A stretch of DNA of 64,000 nt, taken from Mesocentrotus franciscanus. Lineage: Eukaryota > Echinodermata > Echinoidea > Camarodonta > Strongylocentrotidae. Position 1 is the first letter of the stretch. Each line of letters opens with the position of its first letter. Shown piece by piece: positions 21,258 through 33,100 of this stretch. The translations under genes and the position numbers were made by a program. The DNA is taken from assembly GCA_037976565.1 (NCBI GenBank), contig CP137682.1, positions 30,178,782-30,242,781 on the forward strand, in the 5' to 3' direction. Below the pieces are notes generated by a model. That model did no database searches. It worked only from the letters and a program-made list of their open reading frames with translations, and was not told the origin of the DNA.

Positions 21258-22272
21258 CTCCAGGAATAAGGTCACCATCTAAAACAACCAGTGTGCAGGA
21301 GGGACGTTTCAATCAGCTTAAAACGGTGATTCTCCAGGGAAAATCACGGAATCGTGTCGACGTTTTCTCAGAGAAGTTGAGGGAGACTACAAAGGCGGCT
21401 CAGACTCTCGCTCTCAGAGATGCAGTTAAGAAGAAGACAAAGAGAGCTAGGGGAAAGAAGACACATCTAATCGAAGAATCATGGGACAAAAAGGTTCGCG
21501 AACCTGATCATCTGCGAGACAAAAAACATGGAAAATATCAGCAGACCCCGACTAAGCCCATACCAGTCACCAAACCAGCGAGAACCAAGTCAGGTGCCAG
21601 AAATGATGAGGGGACGAAGTTTAACAAACGAAAAGGTACGCAAATGAGCGAGGGCGACGACACTCCTCCAAAGAGGAAAGAATATGAAAGGAAGGACTAC
21701 GAGCAGCGAAAACGTTCTTCCCATTCAGTACCTGACCTTGACAAAGGAGACGATGCTGACGTTCCAGTCACCAAACCCGCGAGAACCAAGTCAGGTGACA
21801 GAAATGATGAGGGGAAGAAGCATAATAAACGAAGAGGTACCTCAAGGAGCGAGTGCGACGACATCCCCCCAAAGGAGAGGAAAGACTACAAAAGGAAGGA
21901 CTACGAGAAGCGAAAACGTTCTTCCCATTCAGTACCTGACCTTGACAAAGGAGATGATCATGACGTTCCAGTCACCAAACCCGCGAGAACCAAGTCAGGT
22001 GACAGAAATGATGAGGGAAGAAGCATAATAAACGAAGAGGTACCTCAAGGAGCGAGGGCGAAGACATCCCCCCAAAGGAGAGGAAAGACTACAAAAGGAA
22101 GGACTACGAGAAGCGAAAACGTTCTATTCATTCAGTACCTGACCTTGACAAAGGAGATGATCATGACGTACCAGTCACCAAGCCCACGAGAACCAAGTCA
22201 GGTGCCAGAAATGATGAGGGGACGAAGCATAACAAACGAAGAGGTACCTCAAGGAGCGAGGGCGACGACATA
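21242..22272 (+). CDS. Basic repeat linker of the polyprotein
   Basis: Lys/Arg-rich, probably disordered region. After a helical-looking start (FSEKLRETTKAAQTLALRDAV) it has about four copies of a ~67-aa repeat containing PVTKPARTKSGDRNDEG, then RKDYERKDYEKRKRSSHS and VPDLDKGDD. The repeat word CCAGTCACC recurs at 21563, 21764, 21968 and 22171, i.e. spacings 201, 204 and 203. The 203 exposes a one-base loss: GATGAGGGAAG at about 22011 against GATGAGGGGAAG in the earlier copy. A second loss is in the CCCC near 22272. Correcting both leads straight into the protease domain. KRKR-type clusters could serve as nuclear localisation signals and DNA-binding tails (inference). The 334-codon frame at 21293-22297 covers most of this but starts on GTG and ends out of frame. 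Confidence 0.75.
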
Positions 22273-23054
22273 CCCCAAAGAAGAGGAAAGAATGTGAAAG
22301 AAAGGACTACGAGCAGCTAAAACGTTCTTTCCATTCAATACCTGACCTTGACAAGGGAAAATATGATGACATCCAGACACGGAGAAAGAGGCAAACAAGG
22401 ACGAGTCATGGAACACAGCGTTATCGCCCCCTTTCAAATTTCCAAAGCAACTGTTGGCTCAATGCAATTATACAATCACTGATTTCAACAAACGCTGCAG
22501 ATGCTCTCATACATGCACCCGATGAATCGTGGACGAATCGCCAGCACATGGAAATCATCCAATTCCTCCGGAAATACAAGACTAATGACGTCATCCTAGA
22601 GGAGGACATCGAAATGCTTTCGCGAGTACTCTGCCTGCCAGCAACCAGACACAAAGGACTCATTTATGGGCGGCAAAATGACGCACATGAGTTAATATCG
22701 CAGCATGTTGGGCCTATGATGTCAAATATCGGACTTAATACGTTTGAAGTGGAACAGTGTGTAGCATGCACAAATTGCAATGAAAGAACATTAATTAGGA
22801 GACATGAGTTCACAGAAATCATTGTACCGGTACTGCATGACTGGGACAATATCAATTTGCAGTACGAGGTGGACAGAGTTACGAGGTATCCTGATCTCAT
22901 AGAAGGGGGAACACCGTGTGACAAGTGCCATAATATTGGTCTACGGGTAACACAGAAGGAGATGAAGACTGTCCCTCAGTTTCTGATGGTTGTCATGCAG
23001 AGGAATCAGGGACGAGGAAAATGCTGGCACCGGTGGAACCCCCTGATGAGATAG
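22273..23054 (+). CDS. Ubiquitin-specific protease (C19) domain, first part
   Basis: The frame is open from the basic repeats. The Cys box reads NFQSNCWLNAIIQSL, with the catalytic Cys codon at 22452-22454 (USP consensus N-x-C-x-x-N). YGRQNDAHELI (22665-22694) is the QQDAHEF box. CVACTNC and CDKC are the two zinc-ribbon Cys pairs of USP fingers. A Met at 22548 is internal, since the Cys box lies upstream of it. The frame is lost at AAAA (23017-23020). The second copy in this window has AAAAA there and reads straight through into the His box. Expected activity: removal of ubiquitin from Lys-linked substrates. Confidence 0.85.
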
Positions 23055-24121
23055 TCATGACCTATTCTGGAGGAGCTGGTAATACCGAGAAGACGTGCCT
23101 TTTCCAGTTAAAGTCGGTAGTTGTACACAAAGGAGACACGTGTGACCAAGGGCACTATGTAACGATGGTGAGAGAACCCGCAGCAGAGAGTGGGTGGATA
23201 ATTTGTGATGACCATATCATAGAAACAGCACGACCTGAAGACATATCTGCAGTCTATGATCAGTGCTACATGATCATCTACGAACGCATGGCAGTAGTAC
23301 GACCGGACACAGGAGATTCAACCAACCGTCAGATACCAGTTCCAGGTAGTGGAACAGAGTTCTCGACATCAGAACAGCAGTTCTTTCATACCACAACCCC
23401 GACTGAGAGAGCGGATCACAAGAAACGACAGCGACGTAAATGTAAAAAAAGAAAAGAGTCTGCGGTGAGAGATGACGTCATAGAGGCAATCAAATTGAAC
23501 TGCCGAAAGAAACCAAATGCTGTCATGAGGCAAGTAAATAAAATTGCCATAAAGTACAGGGATATGCAGACACTGCTTGGCAGAAACTGGTTGAATGATG
23601 TCATCATAAACGGCTACCTTGAGATGATAGATTTGAAGTCGAGGAATGACGATGGTCAACCAAGAATATACCCTTTCTTCAGCCAATGGTACCAACAAGT
23701 AAATTCGAGAGGCGAGACGTCACTGCGCAGAATGGCAAGGCTCATTGATCTCGCAGAATGCGACTGGTTGCTCTTTCCAGTAAACACAGGTGTCCACTGG
23801 TACCTAATCGCCATTAACCCGAAGGAGAAGATGGTGGTATCGCTTGATTCGCTTCAAGGTGACAATGCCACAGAGATTGTTCTGGCAGTGCAAGTTGTAA
23901 GAAGCCTATGGAAAGAGAAATATGGCTTGTCATTTGACTGTCAAATGATGGTAGTACCGACTCCACGTCAGCACAACTCGGATGACTGTGGGGTGTACCT
24001 GTGTTACTTTGCGTATTACCTGAGTGTGGAAAAGGATGTTCGACGAATGCGGGATATAGATTCGAAGAAGTACAGACATACTATGATCCATAACCTGTAT
24101 AGAGGTTCTTTCACGTGCTAG
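23021..24121 (+). CDS. USP His box fused to Ulp1/SENP (C48) SUMO protease domain
   Basis: The segment opens with the end of the USP domain. GHYVTMVRE (His codon 23153-23155) followed by GWIICDDHIIE is the USP His/Asp box, and the domain closes with YDQCYMIIYER. After a basic linker (KKRQRRKCKKRK) comes a complete C48 peptidase: LLGRNWLNDVIINGYLEMI, GVHWYLIAI (His 23795-23797), VSLDSLQG (Asp 23846-23848), PRQHNSDDCGVYLCYF (Gln 23969-23971, Cys 23987-23989). All catalytic residues of both proteases are present. The stop at 24119-24121 ends the polyprotein. C48 proteases remove SUMO or process its precursor. USP and Ulp1 in one chain is unusual. Ulp1 domains are known in some transposons (plant Kaonashi MULEs). 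Confidence 0.9.
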   Translation: MLAPVEPPDEIVMTYSGGAGNTEKTCLFQLKSVVVHKGDTCDQGHYVTMVREPAAESGWIICDDHIIETARPEDISAVYDQCYMIIYERMAVVRPDTGDSTNRQIPVPGSGTEFSTSEQQFFHTTTPTERADHKKRQRRKCKKRKESAVRDDVIEAIKLNCRKKPNAVMRQVNKIAIKYRDMQTLLGRNWLNDVIINGYLEMIDLKSRNDDGQPRIYPFFSQWYQQVNSRGETSLRRMARLIDLAECDWLLFPVNTGVHWYLIAINPKEKMVVSLDSLQGDNATEIVLAVQVVRSLWKEKYGLSFDCQMMVVPTPRQHNSDDCGVYLCYFAYYLSVEKDVRRMRDIDSKKYRHTMIHNLYRGSFTC

Positions 24122-24559
24122 TTTTTAATAATGGCACCCATAGTCTCGCTTTGCTACACATGCGGGAAAACAACAACCAGTCGTATTCTGCGAAATCAAT
24201 GTTCATTGCAATTCTCAACTACTCAACACTGACGTCTCACCTCTCAAATGTATTTTTTTCTTCTTGTGGGGTGAAAATCTCAATAAGGGAGATAAAATAT
24301 TATTCGCAAAAAATGGGGTACAATCAAGTATGATGAGTAACGTCGTATTGGTGCATATTTATATTTTTTAACAATACATACACGTAGGTTGTACTTATTA
24401 ACCAGATAACAACTGGCAAGAGATTTGGAAGGTTTGGTAAATTATTAATAGGACCAAGGGTAAAAATTCAAATTATTATTTTTATTCTAATTTTTGTCAG
24501 GGTTGGCAAGGCCATTCACCGATAGCATAAAGGTCTTACCCTGAGTAAAACACAATATA
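24122..24559. other. 3' flank of the polyprotein gene
   Basis: No domain is recognised. AT-rich sequence is expected to hold the 3' UTR, but I see no convincing AATAAA close to the stop. Confidence 0.35.
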
Positions 24560-26480
24560 TCAATTTTTCAACATATTTACAGAAAGGTGGTAAAGGCATA
24601 TGTAGAAGACTGTGATGTTCAATATGGCTATCGCACTGATCACTCAGCCATCAGTATCAATATAAATCGCACAGTCAAAAGGAGAGGTCCACTTTTCTGG
24701 AAACTGAACACCTTAATAGCGATGCAAGCACACAATTATTAGTAACTACTCTACAAGAAAATGCGAGTGTGAATGTAGGCCTATGGAGTGTATGGGAATA
24801 TGTCAAGTTAAAAATGAATGAATTAGACTCTGCACCAGATAAAAGAAGCTTTAAATAACAGAAGATTTTTTTCTGATATATATGATATGTTATGATACGA
24901 ACTCGAGAGACTGTCACCGAACAAGAATGTTTAGAAGCGATTCAACCTACGACATGTGACAAATCACCAGGTTTAGACGGCCTGTCCGACATTTTTTTTA
25001 TCGGATTTTCTGGTACGCTATCATAGATATCTTATGCAAGGTCTGTAATGAGTGTTTTTTTAAGAACTTTGCTTCTCCATAGGGCTAATTATGTCCACGA
25101 AAAGATAAATAATAACCCTTCTTCCACCAAAAGATAAAAATCAATTAAATCTAAAGAACTGGTGGTCTATATCTTTATCATTTTAGCGAAAATTCTTGAC
25201 AATAGGCTCAAACATGTTTTGAAATCAATCATAAGTTGTGACCAGACGGGGTTCATAAAAAAGAGAGACACTGGTGAAAATACCAGATTATTCATAGATG
25301 TTATTGAATATTGTAAGAAGAATTGTGTGCCAGGTTTACCCTTCAATCAAATTTGAAAAAAAGCGTTTGATTTATTGCCTGGATGGATTTTATGTCCACA
25401 AATATTTCCAGTTGTGTTTCGAATAATGGCTATTCGTCACAACCATTTCAGATACAAGAGGTGTGAGACAGGGCTGTCGCCCTATCTTTTTTAGATTGAG
25501 GCTGAAGTTGTTAGTTTTATGGTGAAACAAAGTACTTTGATAAGAGTAATTGATATAGACGGGAGTGAAATTAGAGTTGGTCAATACGCATTATATATCT
25601 GTCTGCCGTTGAATTAAATCTTAGGAGAGGCTTCGATATTTTAGCCTTGTTTATAAACATTATTTTTTAGGGTTGAAGGTAAATGCTGAGAAAAAGTAAT
25701 ATTGTCTGATTAGGGCCTTATCAGATTACTTTTACTATCTTGGAATTTATATACCGCTAAGTGAGGATTACAACTTTCATAACTTGTATTTCAAGGCGAA
25801 GGTAAATGAAACAGATAGGTTAAATAAACTAAAAGTTTGGAGCTCGCATTATCTGTCTCTACTCAGTAAGATCACCGTAATACCAATTTTTTAATTATCT
25901 TTTAGCATTATTCAAGATCCATCAAATTTCTTTTTCGAATTACTACAGAAGAAGAGTTTTAAGGAATGGTAAAACTGATTGGATTAAGCGAAGGGTAATG
26001 TATAACATTTATATCGACGGTAGATGAAATATGCTGCATGTAAAAACATTTTTGTTTTTCCTCAAAATTACATGCGTGTAAAGAATTTTTTACAAGACAG
26101 ACATTGTTAGTGGAAAATGCTTGCGAAACATTTATTTGTTTCGAAAAGAATGGTGACACGTTTGTGTTTGACGGTAATTTACGTATGAAGGATGTGACAA
26201 ACATCTCATCTAGTTCTTTTTGGGCAGATGTAGTACTCAAAGCCTGGACACTACAATCCAGTTAAATATAAAGAAATTTTAGCTCAGCCAATTTGGAACT
26301 ACTCGTTCATAAATATAGCAGGAAAATTTGTTTTCTACAAAATATGGTATAACGCTGGTAGTGTAAGTGTTCAAGACTAAAAGAAAAATGAAAATTTCAA
26401 AAGTTTATTTTGAAGTTTGTAAAGACTATAATACAAATGTGTTACGTTCTCTCGATCTTTTTGCCATTGGGCCGTATGCA
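24560..26480 (+). pseudogene. L1/Tx1-like LINE relic (copy A)
   Basis: Read across frames, the + strand has DHSAISINI and GPLFWKLN (end of the endonuclease region), then TKSPGLDGL-like and NRLKHVLKSIISCDQTGFIK with NTRLFIDVIEY (RT). It continues with VRQGC (RT core), KVNAEKSNIV, PIWNYSFINIAGKFVFYKIW and a C-terminal FW-DVVLKAW. PIWNxxxIxIxGKxxFYKxWYxAG is characteristic of Tx1/L1-type elements. Numerous stops and frameshifts show it is dead. It lies between the polyprotein gene and the satellite, in the same orientation. Copy B is at 39192-41110. Confidence 0.75.
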
Positions 26481-26484
26481 TAAA

Positions 26485-28317
26485 AGTAAGTAATTGCTTT
26501 TACTACGATTTTTACTTTTCAAAAACTCAACTGAGATGGCGTAGTCCTAAATATTCATATTTTGAATGATAGCGCCGTAAAAACTAAAAACAACAACTTA
26601 TACATTTTATTTTTCGAACCAGATGTAAAAACTGTGATATATATATTTTACTCAGATTAAATCAGAAATTACATATTTGGTAAAAGTAGAAAACGTTATT
26701 GCTTTTTCTCAAGTCCAGTGCTAGTCCAGTGGGGGATGGTTTTCTCCCCACATTGATTCTTGATACTTCTATTGTAATTACACTAAGCTCATTTATTTAC
26801 TTTCATGCAGATGATGTTGTATCTATTTTCATGAGGTTTTGTAAATTCGTGTTATCAAATGCATAGGGTAAGTGATAAAAAAAACACTATACAACAAACA
26901 AAAAGTATTCAACATATTTACAGAAAGGTGGAAAAGAACATTTATAGATATGAAATAAATACCATCATCACCATGAGCATTTCAACGAGTAAAGTAACTG
27001 TTATAGATGGGTACTTCAGTTTTATTTGGTTATAGTGCATTCAATCAATGGAATATAGAAACTACATTTCAAATAGATCAATAATGGAAGCTGTTTTCAT
27101 CGACCATTCCATCTTGTTCAGTTCAAGTAGGCGTATATATATGATAAACTTTTAGTCTATACTTATATCAATCACTGTGAAATCTGAATACCCCAACCGA
27201 AGTGAATAAAAACATAGGCCTACATCGATGAAAAGCTAAATAGATATATCGAATATGAATAATCACAAATCAAGCTAATTTTCCTTTCAGTTTTCATGAA
27301 AAGGAGATCGAAATTTACCTCCCAAATACTAAAAAAAAGCTGTTAATTTCTTGAAGTCATTCATTGTAGACCTTTTCAGCTCGTGCTTACAGCCAGCCAG
27401 ATTAGCTCGCTCGAAAATGCAACGTCGTGACTTTGATGATAACGAAAGAATATTGTTACTGGCATGTTCAAATATTATGTATACTTTTAAACAAAGGTTG
27501 TTCTTGACAAACTGAGTGCTTGCTAGATATACCAACAAGTAATGTATACAAACTGGATTCAAAGTCTTGTATTTCATTGTTTAATAACAGGTTAATTGAA
27601 TTCCTTGTTACTAAGTCCCCAGGAAGAAACATTCATAAATTTGAATAACATAGTAAACGAACTATTCTTGGCGAATCTAACTTTTCTACATGCAAAGGCA
27701 TGCAAACCAAAGCATGCACACATGCATTATCACCCAGATGATCGGCTTTACTATTTAATATAATATATGTCGTCATCCACCACGCAGCAATTCAGGCCCG
27801 TTTGGAAGGGGATAAAAAAAACATTTCGAAGCTCTCGAGTTCGAGTATTTCGAAAGCAAATACTCTCTCCTGGTATTCAAGGAAAACGCATGCAGTTTGT
27901 ATTGCGGTATTCTGTAGCTTATGGGCTTTTCATTGATGTGTAATTTGTCTATTTCATTTTTCACTTTGGTTGGGATCTTTAAACATCAACTCTATGTTTT
28001 CCTTTTGATGGATATTCCGTCAAAAGGCCAATAAGTTTGTAGAATATTCTCATTTGCACTATCGTTGATATATTTTTCTTTCTTTCAAGACAAAATTATC
28101 AATTAACTATGCCTCTCTGTTAAAAGCAATATGTGAACATTCCATACACTATGATTCTTCTCCCATCAATTGTATTCCTTAGAAGGGACATTGTGTCCAC
28201 ATATGTATACCTGTGTAAATTACATAATAGGCCATAACACCACATTCACACTTTCCTCAATGAAACATTCTAATAAAGTTTGTTCTAACAGTATTCCATT
28301 TGGAATATTTTGTTGTT
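26485..28317. other. AT-rich noncoding stretch (copy A)
   Basis: No domain is recognised. A coding-looking frame (SCLQPARLARSKMQRRDFDDNE) lies at about 27385-27440 and is open for 73 codons only in copy B (41937-42158), where an A-run differs in length. I see no homology, so it is not called a gene. GCATGC words recur at 27695-27725. Confidence 0.35.
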
Positions 28318-29375
28318 AAGGGGGTATCTCAGTGAGCGGCGAATGTTTGCGAACTTTTCCTTTGTCACCAGCGGGAAATGCTTGCGAACGTAGCGAATTT
28401 GGAAGGTTCGTTAGAGTTCATCAGGGTTCGTAAAGAGTTGCAAAAAGTTTTTACTGTCGCAAAGAAACATACGATTTCAGGCCCATAACTAGGCGAGGTT
28501 CTGGGAGGTTCGAACGACCCTCCCTCGCCCCGCTGGCGAGCAGGGTCAGCTTGAAGAAAAAAATAAAGAAAGAAACAAGCTTAAAATACCCTCGCTCGCA
28601 TGTTCTTAATTTTAGGCATGTTATCATTTTCATCTCTACAATTAAATCATATCATTTTACAGAAATTTTTACGCTCCCGCCTCGTGCTCGCCTGTTTGTA
28701 TGCTTTTGTTTTGTTTTTTAAAGCGAGGTTATCATCATTTTTAGAAGGAATTAAAAATGAAGTTAGAAGTCTGAAGGAACCCCCCGCTTGAACAAAAAAA
28801 AACCAAGAAATAAAGACAAACAAATTAAAATACCCTGGTTTCAGGTTCCTAGGTAAATTTTTGCTCGCGCTTCGCACTCGCATGTCCTTATTTTTTAGGC
28901 ATGTTATCATTTTCAGAAGGATTTACAATGAAATCTAATCATTTTACAGGAGTTCTTTACGCTCGCCTGTTTGTTTGCTTTTTAAAATTTTTAAACAATG
29001 TTATCATTTATTTTTAGAAGCAATTGAAAAAAGTTAGCGCGCTCGCATGTTTTAATAGTAGGGGTTGTCATCATTTTCAGAAAGAATAAAAAAATTAAAA
29101 AAATAGAGGCAAAATGTGCTTCAATTGCACTACCTTTATTACAAAAGTCAAACTTTCTGCTCGAGCTTCGCGTTCGCAATGGCCAGTCCCGAAGAAAGGT
29201 CCTCTATTTCGAATGTCGTAACCCCCTCCCCCATAAAACAATTATAGGCACTGGCCTGTGATTGCGACTTTTACGATCTCTAACAAACCCCAAATTCGCT
29301 ACGTTCGCAAGGATTTGCCGCTGATGACAAAGGAAAATTTAGCAAACATTTGCCGCTCGGTAAGATACCACCTTT
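28318..29375. mobile_element. 1.06-kb non-autonomous TIR element (copy A)
   Basis: Imperfect ~95-bp terminal inverted repeats. The left arm starts AAGGGGGTATCTCAGTGAGC and contains CCTTTGTCACCAGCGG and GCGAACGTAGCGAATTTGG. The right arm is the reverse complement with ~15% differences and ends GATACCACCTTT. The interior is a decayed series of ~150-bp repeats with TTACGCTCGCCTGTTTG and TTATCATTTTCAGAAGG words. There is no transposase and no clear target duplication. It is repeated at 42961-44023. Confidence 0.75.
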
Positions 29376-29624
29376 GCTGGCGATGATTATTTGAAGTAAG
29401 ATGTGGTAATAGATGAAAATGGTAGTTAATAAATTTTGTTTTTGTTTTTAAATGATTCTTTTTATTCATGTATTGGTTTGCATATTGAAAATCAGTAAAA
29501 CACTTAAAAGAAAAGAGAATGGAATAAAAGATGAAAAAAACAAAATGATTCTTCCTAATCTGCAGGAAATTTCTCTCTTTTTTGCAGGTACTTCTGTTCA
29601 TTGAGTAGTAAATGAATCGACAGA

Positions 29625-29790
29625 GAGAGAGGGAGAGAGAGAGAGAGAGAAAGAGGGAGAGGGGGAAGTGTGAGAGGGCTGTTGAAGAATGGGGGGGGGG
29701 GTAAGAAATTTGAAATGATAGAAGATTGGCTAAATTATGATAATGCCAAGGAGGGAGAGGGAAAGAGAGAGAGAGAGAGAGAAAGAGAAG
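29625..29790. repeat. GA microsatellites (copy A)
   Basis: Two GA-rich runs (about 29625-29665 and 29752-29790) around a G-run. A - strand frame of 173 codons across this region is an artefact of the run. A CT run follows at 30083-30105, just before the satellite. Confidence 0.85.
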
Positions 29791-30136
29791 GTAGATGGCC
29801 AGTGGGTTCAATAAAGACATGGTAGATGGGAGGTGGTCAGATATGTAGCTAGTTGGTTTTAAAAAAAATGCCTATAACAGTTGTAATTGGAGCCAGTGAG
29901 TATTTTAATAACTTATGATAAAAAAATACAGATCTCTCTTTTTTTAAAAAACTGAGCTAATCTACCTATATGAATTTAAAGGCCAAAGCCACAAGTCTCA
30001 GAAGACCTCTATCCTTCTCCTATAGCTCTAGCTTGATATGATGGCTCTACATGCTTTCAAAATAGCATATTGTCTATATTTCACTCTCTCTCTCTCTCTC
30101 TCTTTTCCTTCACTCTTAATTATTATATATGGATTA

Positions 30137-33100
30137 GGTGTCCTCCCACAATTCCACCAAGGGATTCCAAACGAACAATCGGTAATTTTGGGGCAAGTAC
30201 GCCATCAAATATTCACTATTTATACCTCCCGGTTTGAATTACGTCCAAATTTAAAAGAGTGGGGCTAGTAAAACTTGACCACTGGTCCCACTTTTACTGT
30301 CATGGGATGAAAGACTAGGTGTCCTCCCACAATTCCACTAAGGGATTCCCAGGAGCAATCTGTCGTTCTCGGGCAAGTACGTCATCAAATATTCACTATT
30401 TATACCTCCGTTTTGAATTACGTCCAAATTTAAAAGAGTGGGGCTAGTAAAACTTGACCACCGGTCCCACTTTTACTGTCATGGGATGAAAGACTAGGTG
30501 TCCTCCCACAATTCCACTAAGGGATTCCCAGGAGCAATCTGTCGTTCTCGGGCAAGTACGTCATCAAATATTCACTATTTATACCTCCTGTTTTGAATTA
30601 CGTCCAAATTTAAAAGAGTGGGGCTAGTAAAACTTGACCACCGGTCCCACTTTTACTGTCATGGGATGAAAGACTAGGTGTCCTCCCACAATTCCACTAA
30701 GGGATTCCCAGGAGCAATCTGTCGTTCTCGGGCAAGTACGTCATCAAATATTCACTATTTATACCTCCCGTTTTGAATTACGTCCAAATTTAAAAGAGTG
30801 GGGCTAGTAAAACTTGACCACCGGTCCCACTTTTACTGTCATGGGATGAAAGACTAGGTGTCCTCCCACAATTCCACTAAGGGATTCCCAGGAGCAATCT
30901 GTCGTTCTGGCAAGTACGTCATCAAATATTCACTATTTATACCTCCCTTTTGAATTACGTCCAAATTTAAAAGAGTGGGGCTAGTAAAACTTGACCACTG
31001 GTCCCACTTTTACTGTCATGGGATGAAAGACTAGGTGTCCTCCCACAATTCCACTAAGGGATTCCCAGGAGCAATCTGTCGTTCTCGGGCAAGTACGCAT
31101 CAAATATTCACTATTTATACCTCCCGTTTTGAATTATGTCCAAATTTAAAAGAGTGGGGCTAGTAAAACTTGACCACTGGTCCCACTTTTACTGTCATGG
31201 GATGAAAGACTAGGTGTCCTCCCACAATTCCACTAAGGGATTCCCAGGAGCAATCTGTCGTTCTCGGGCAAGTACGTCATCAAATATTCACTATTTATAC
31301 CTCCCGTTTTGAATTACGTCCAAATTTAAAAGAGTGGGGCTAGTAAAACTTGACCACTGGTCCCACTTTTACTGTCATGGGATGAAAGACTAGGTGTCCT
31401 CCCACAATTCCACTAAGGGATTCCCAGGAGCAATCTGTCGTTCTCGGGCAAGTACGTCATCAAATATTCACTATTTATACCTCCCGTTTTGAATTACGTC
31501 CAAATTTAAAAGAGTGGGGCTAGTAAAACTTGACCACCGGTCCCACTTTTACTGTCATGGGATGAAAGACTAGGTGTCCTCCCACAATTCCACTAAGGGA
31601 TTCCCAGGAGCAATCTGTCGTTCTCGGGCAAGTACGTCATCAAATATTCACTATTTATACCTCCCGTTTTGAATTACGTCCAAATTTAAAAGAGTGGGGC
31701 TAGTAAAACTTGACCACCGGTCCCACTTTTACTGTCATGGGATGAAAGACTAGGTGTCCTCCCACAATTCCACTAAGGGATTCCCAGGAGCAATCTGTCG
31801 TTCTCGGGCAAGTACGCCATCAAATATTCACTATTTATACCTCCCGTTTTGAATTATGTCCAAATTTAAAAGAGGCTAGTAAAACTTGACCACTGGTCCC
31901 ACTTTTACTGTCATGGGATGAAAGACTAGGTGTCCTCCCACAATTCCACTAAGGGATTCCCAGGAGCAATCTGTCGTTCTCGGGCAAGTACGACATCAAA
32001 TATTCACTATTTATACCTCCCGTTTTGAATTACGTCCAAATTTAAAAGAGTGGGGCTAGTAAAACTTGACCACCGGTCCCACTTTTACTGTCATGGGATG
32101 AAAGACTAGGTGTCCTCCCACAATTCCACTAAGGGATTCCCAGGAGCAATCTGTCGTTCTCGGGCAAGTACGTCATCAAATATTCACTATTTATACCTCC
32201 CGTTTTGAATTACGTCCAAATTTAAAAGAGTGGGGCTAGTAAAACTTGACCACCGGTCCCACTTTTACTGTCATGGGATGAAAGACTAGGTGTCCTCCCA
32301 CAATTCCACTAAGGGATTCCCAGGAGCAATCTGTCGTTCTCGGGCAAGTACGCCATCAAATATTCACTATTTATACCTCCGTTTTGAATTACGTCCAAAT
32401 TTAAAAGAGTGGGGCTAGTAAAACTTGACCACTGGTCCCACTTTTACTGTCATGGGATGAAAGACTAGGTGTCCTCCCACAATTCCACTAAGGGATTCCC
32501 AGGAGCAATCTGTCGTTCTCGGGCAAGTACGTCATCAAATATTCACTATTTATACCTCCCGTTTTGAATTACGTCCAAATTTAAAAGAGTGGGGCTAGTA
32601 AAACTTGACCACCGGTCCCACTTTTACTGTCATGGGATGAAAGACTAGGTGTCCTCCCACAATTCCACTAAGGATTCCCAGGAGCAATCTGTCGTTCTCG
32701 GGCAAGTACGCCATCAAATATTCACTATTTATACCTCCCGTTTTGAATTACGTCCAAATTTAAAAGAGGGGGGCTAGTAAAACTTGACCACCGGTCCCAC
32801 TTTTACTGTCATGGGATGAAAGACTAGGTGTCCTCCCACAATTCCACTAAGGGATTCCCAGGAGCAATCTGTCGTTCTCGGGCAAGTACGTCATCAAATA
32901 TTCACTATTTATACCTCCCGTTTTGAATTACGTCCAAATTTAAAAGAGTGGGGCTAGTAAAACTTGACCACCGGTCCCACTTTTACTGTCATGGGATGAA
33001 AGACTAGGTGTCCTCCCACAATTCCACTAAGGGATTCCCAGGAGCAATCTGTCGTTCTCGGGCAAGTACGCCATCAAATATTCACTATTTATACCTCCCG

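Noticed and set aside
21684..22028. 114-codon frame overlapping the basic repeats
   Set aside because: Shadow frame of the Lys/Arg-rich repeats.
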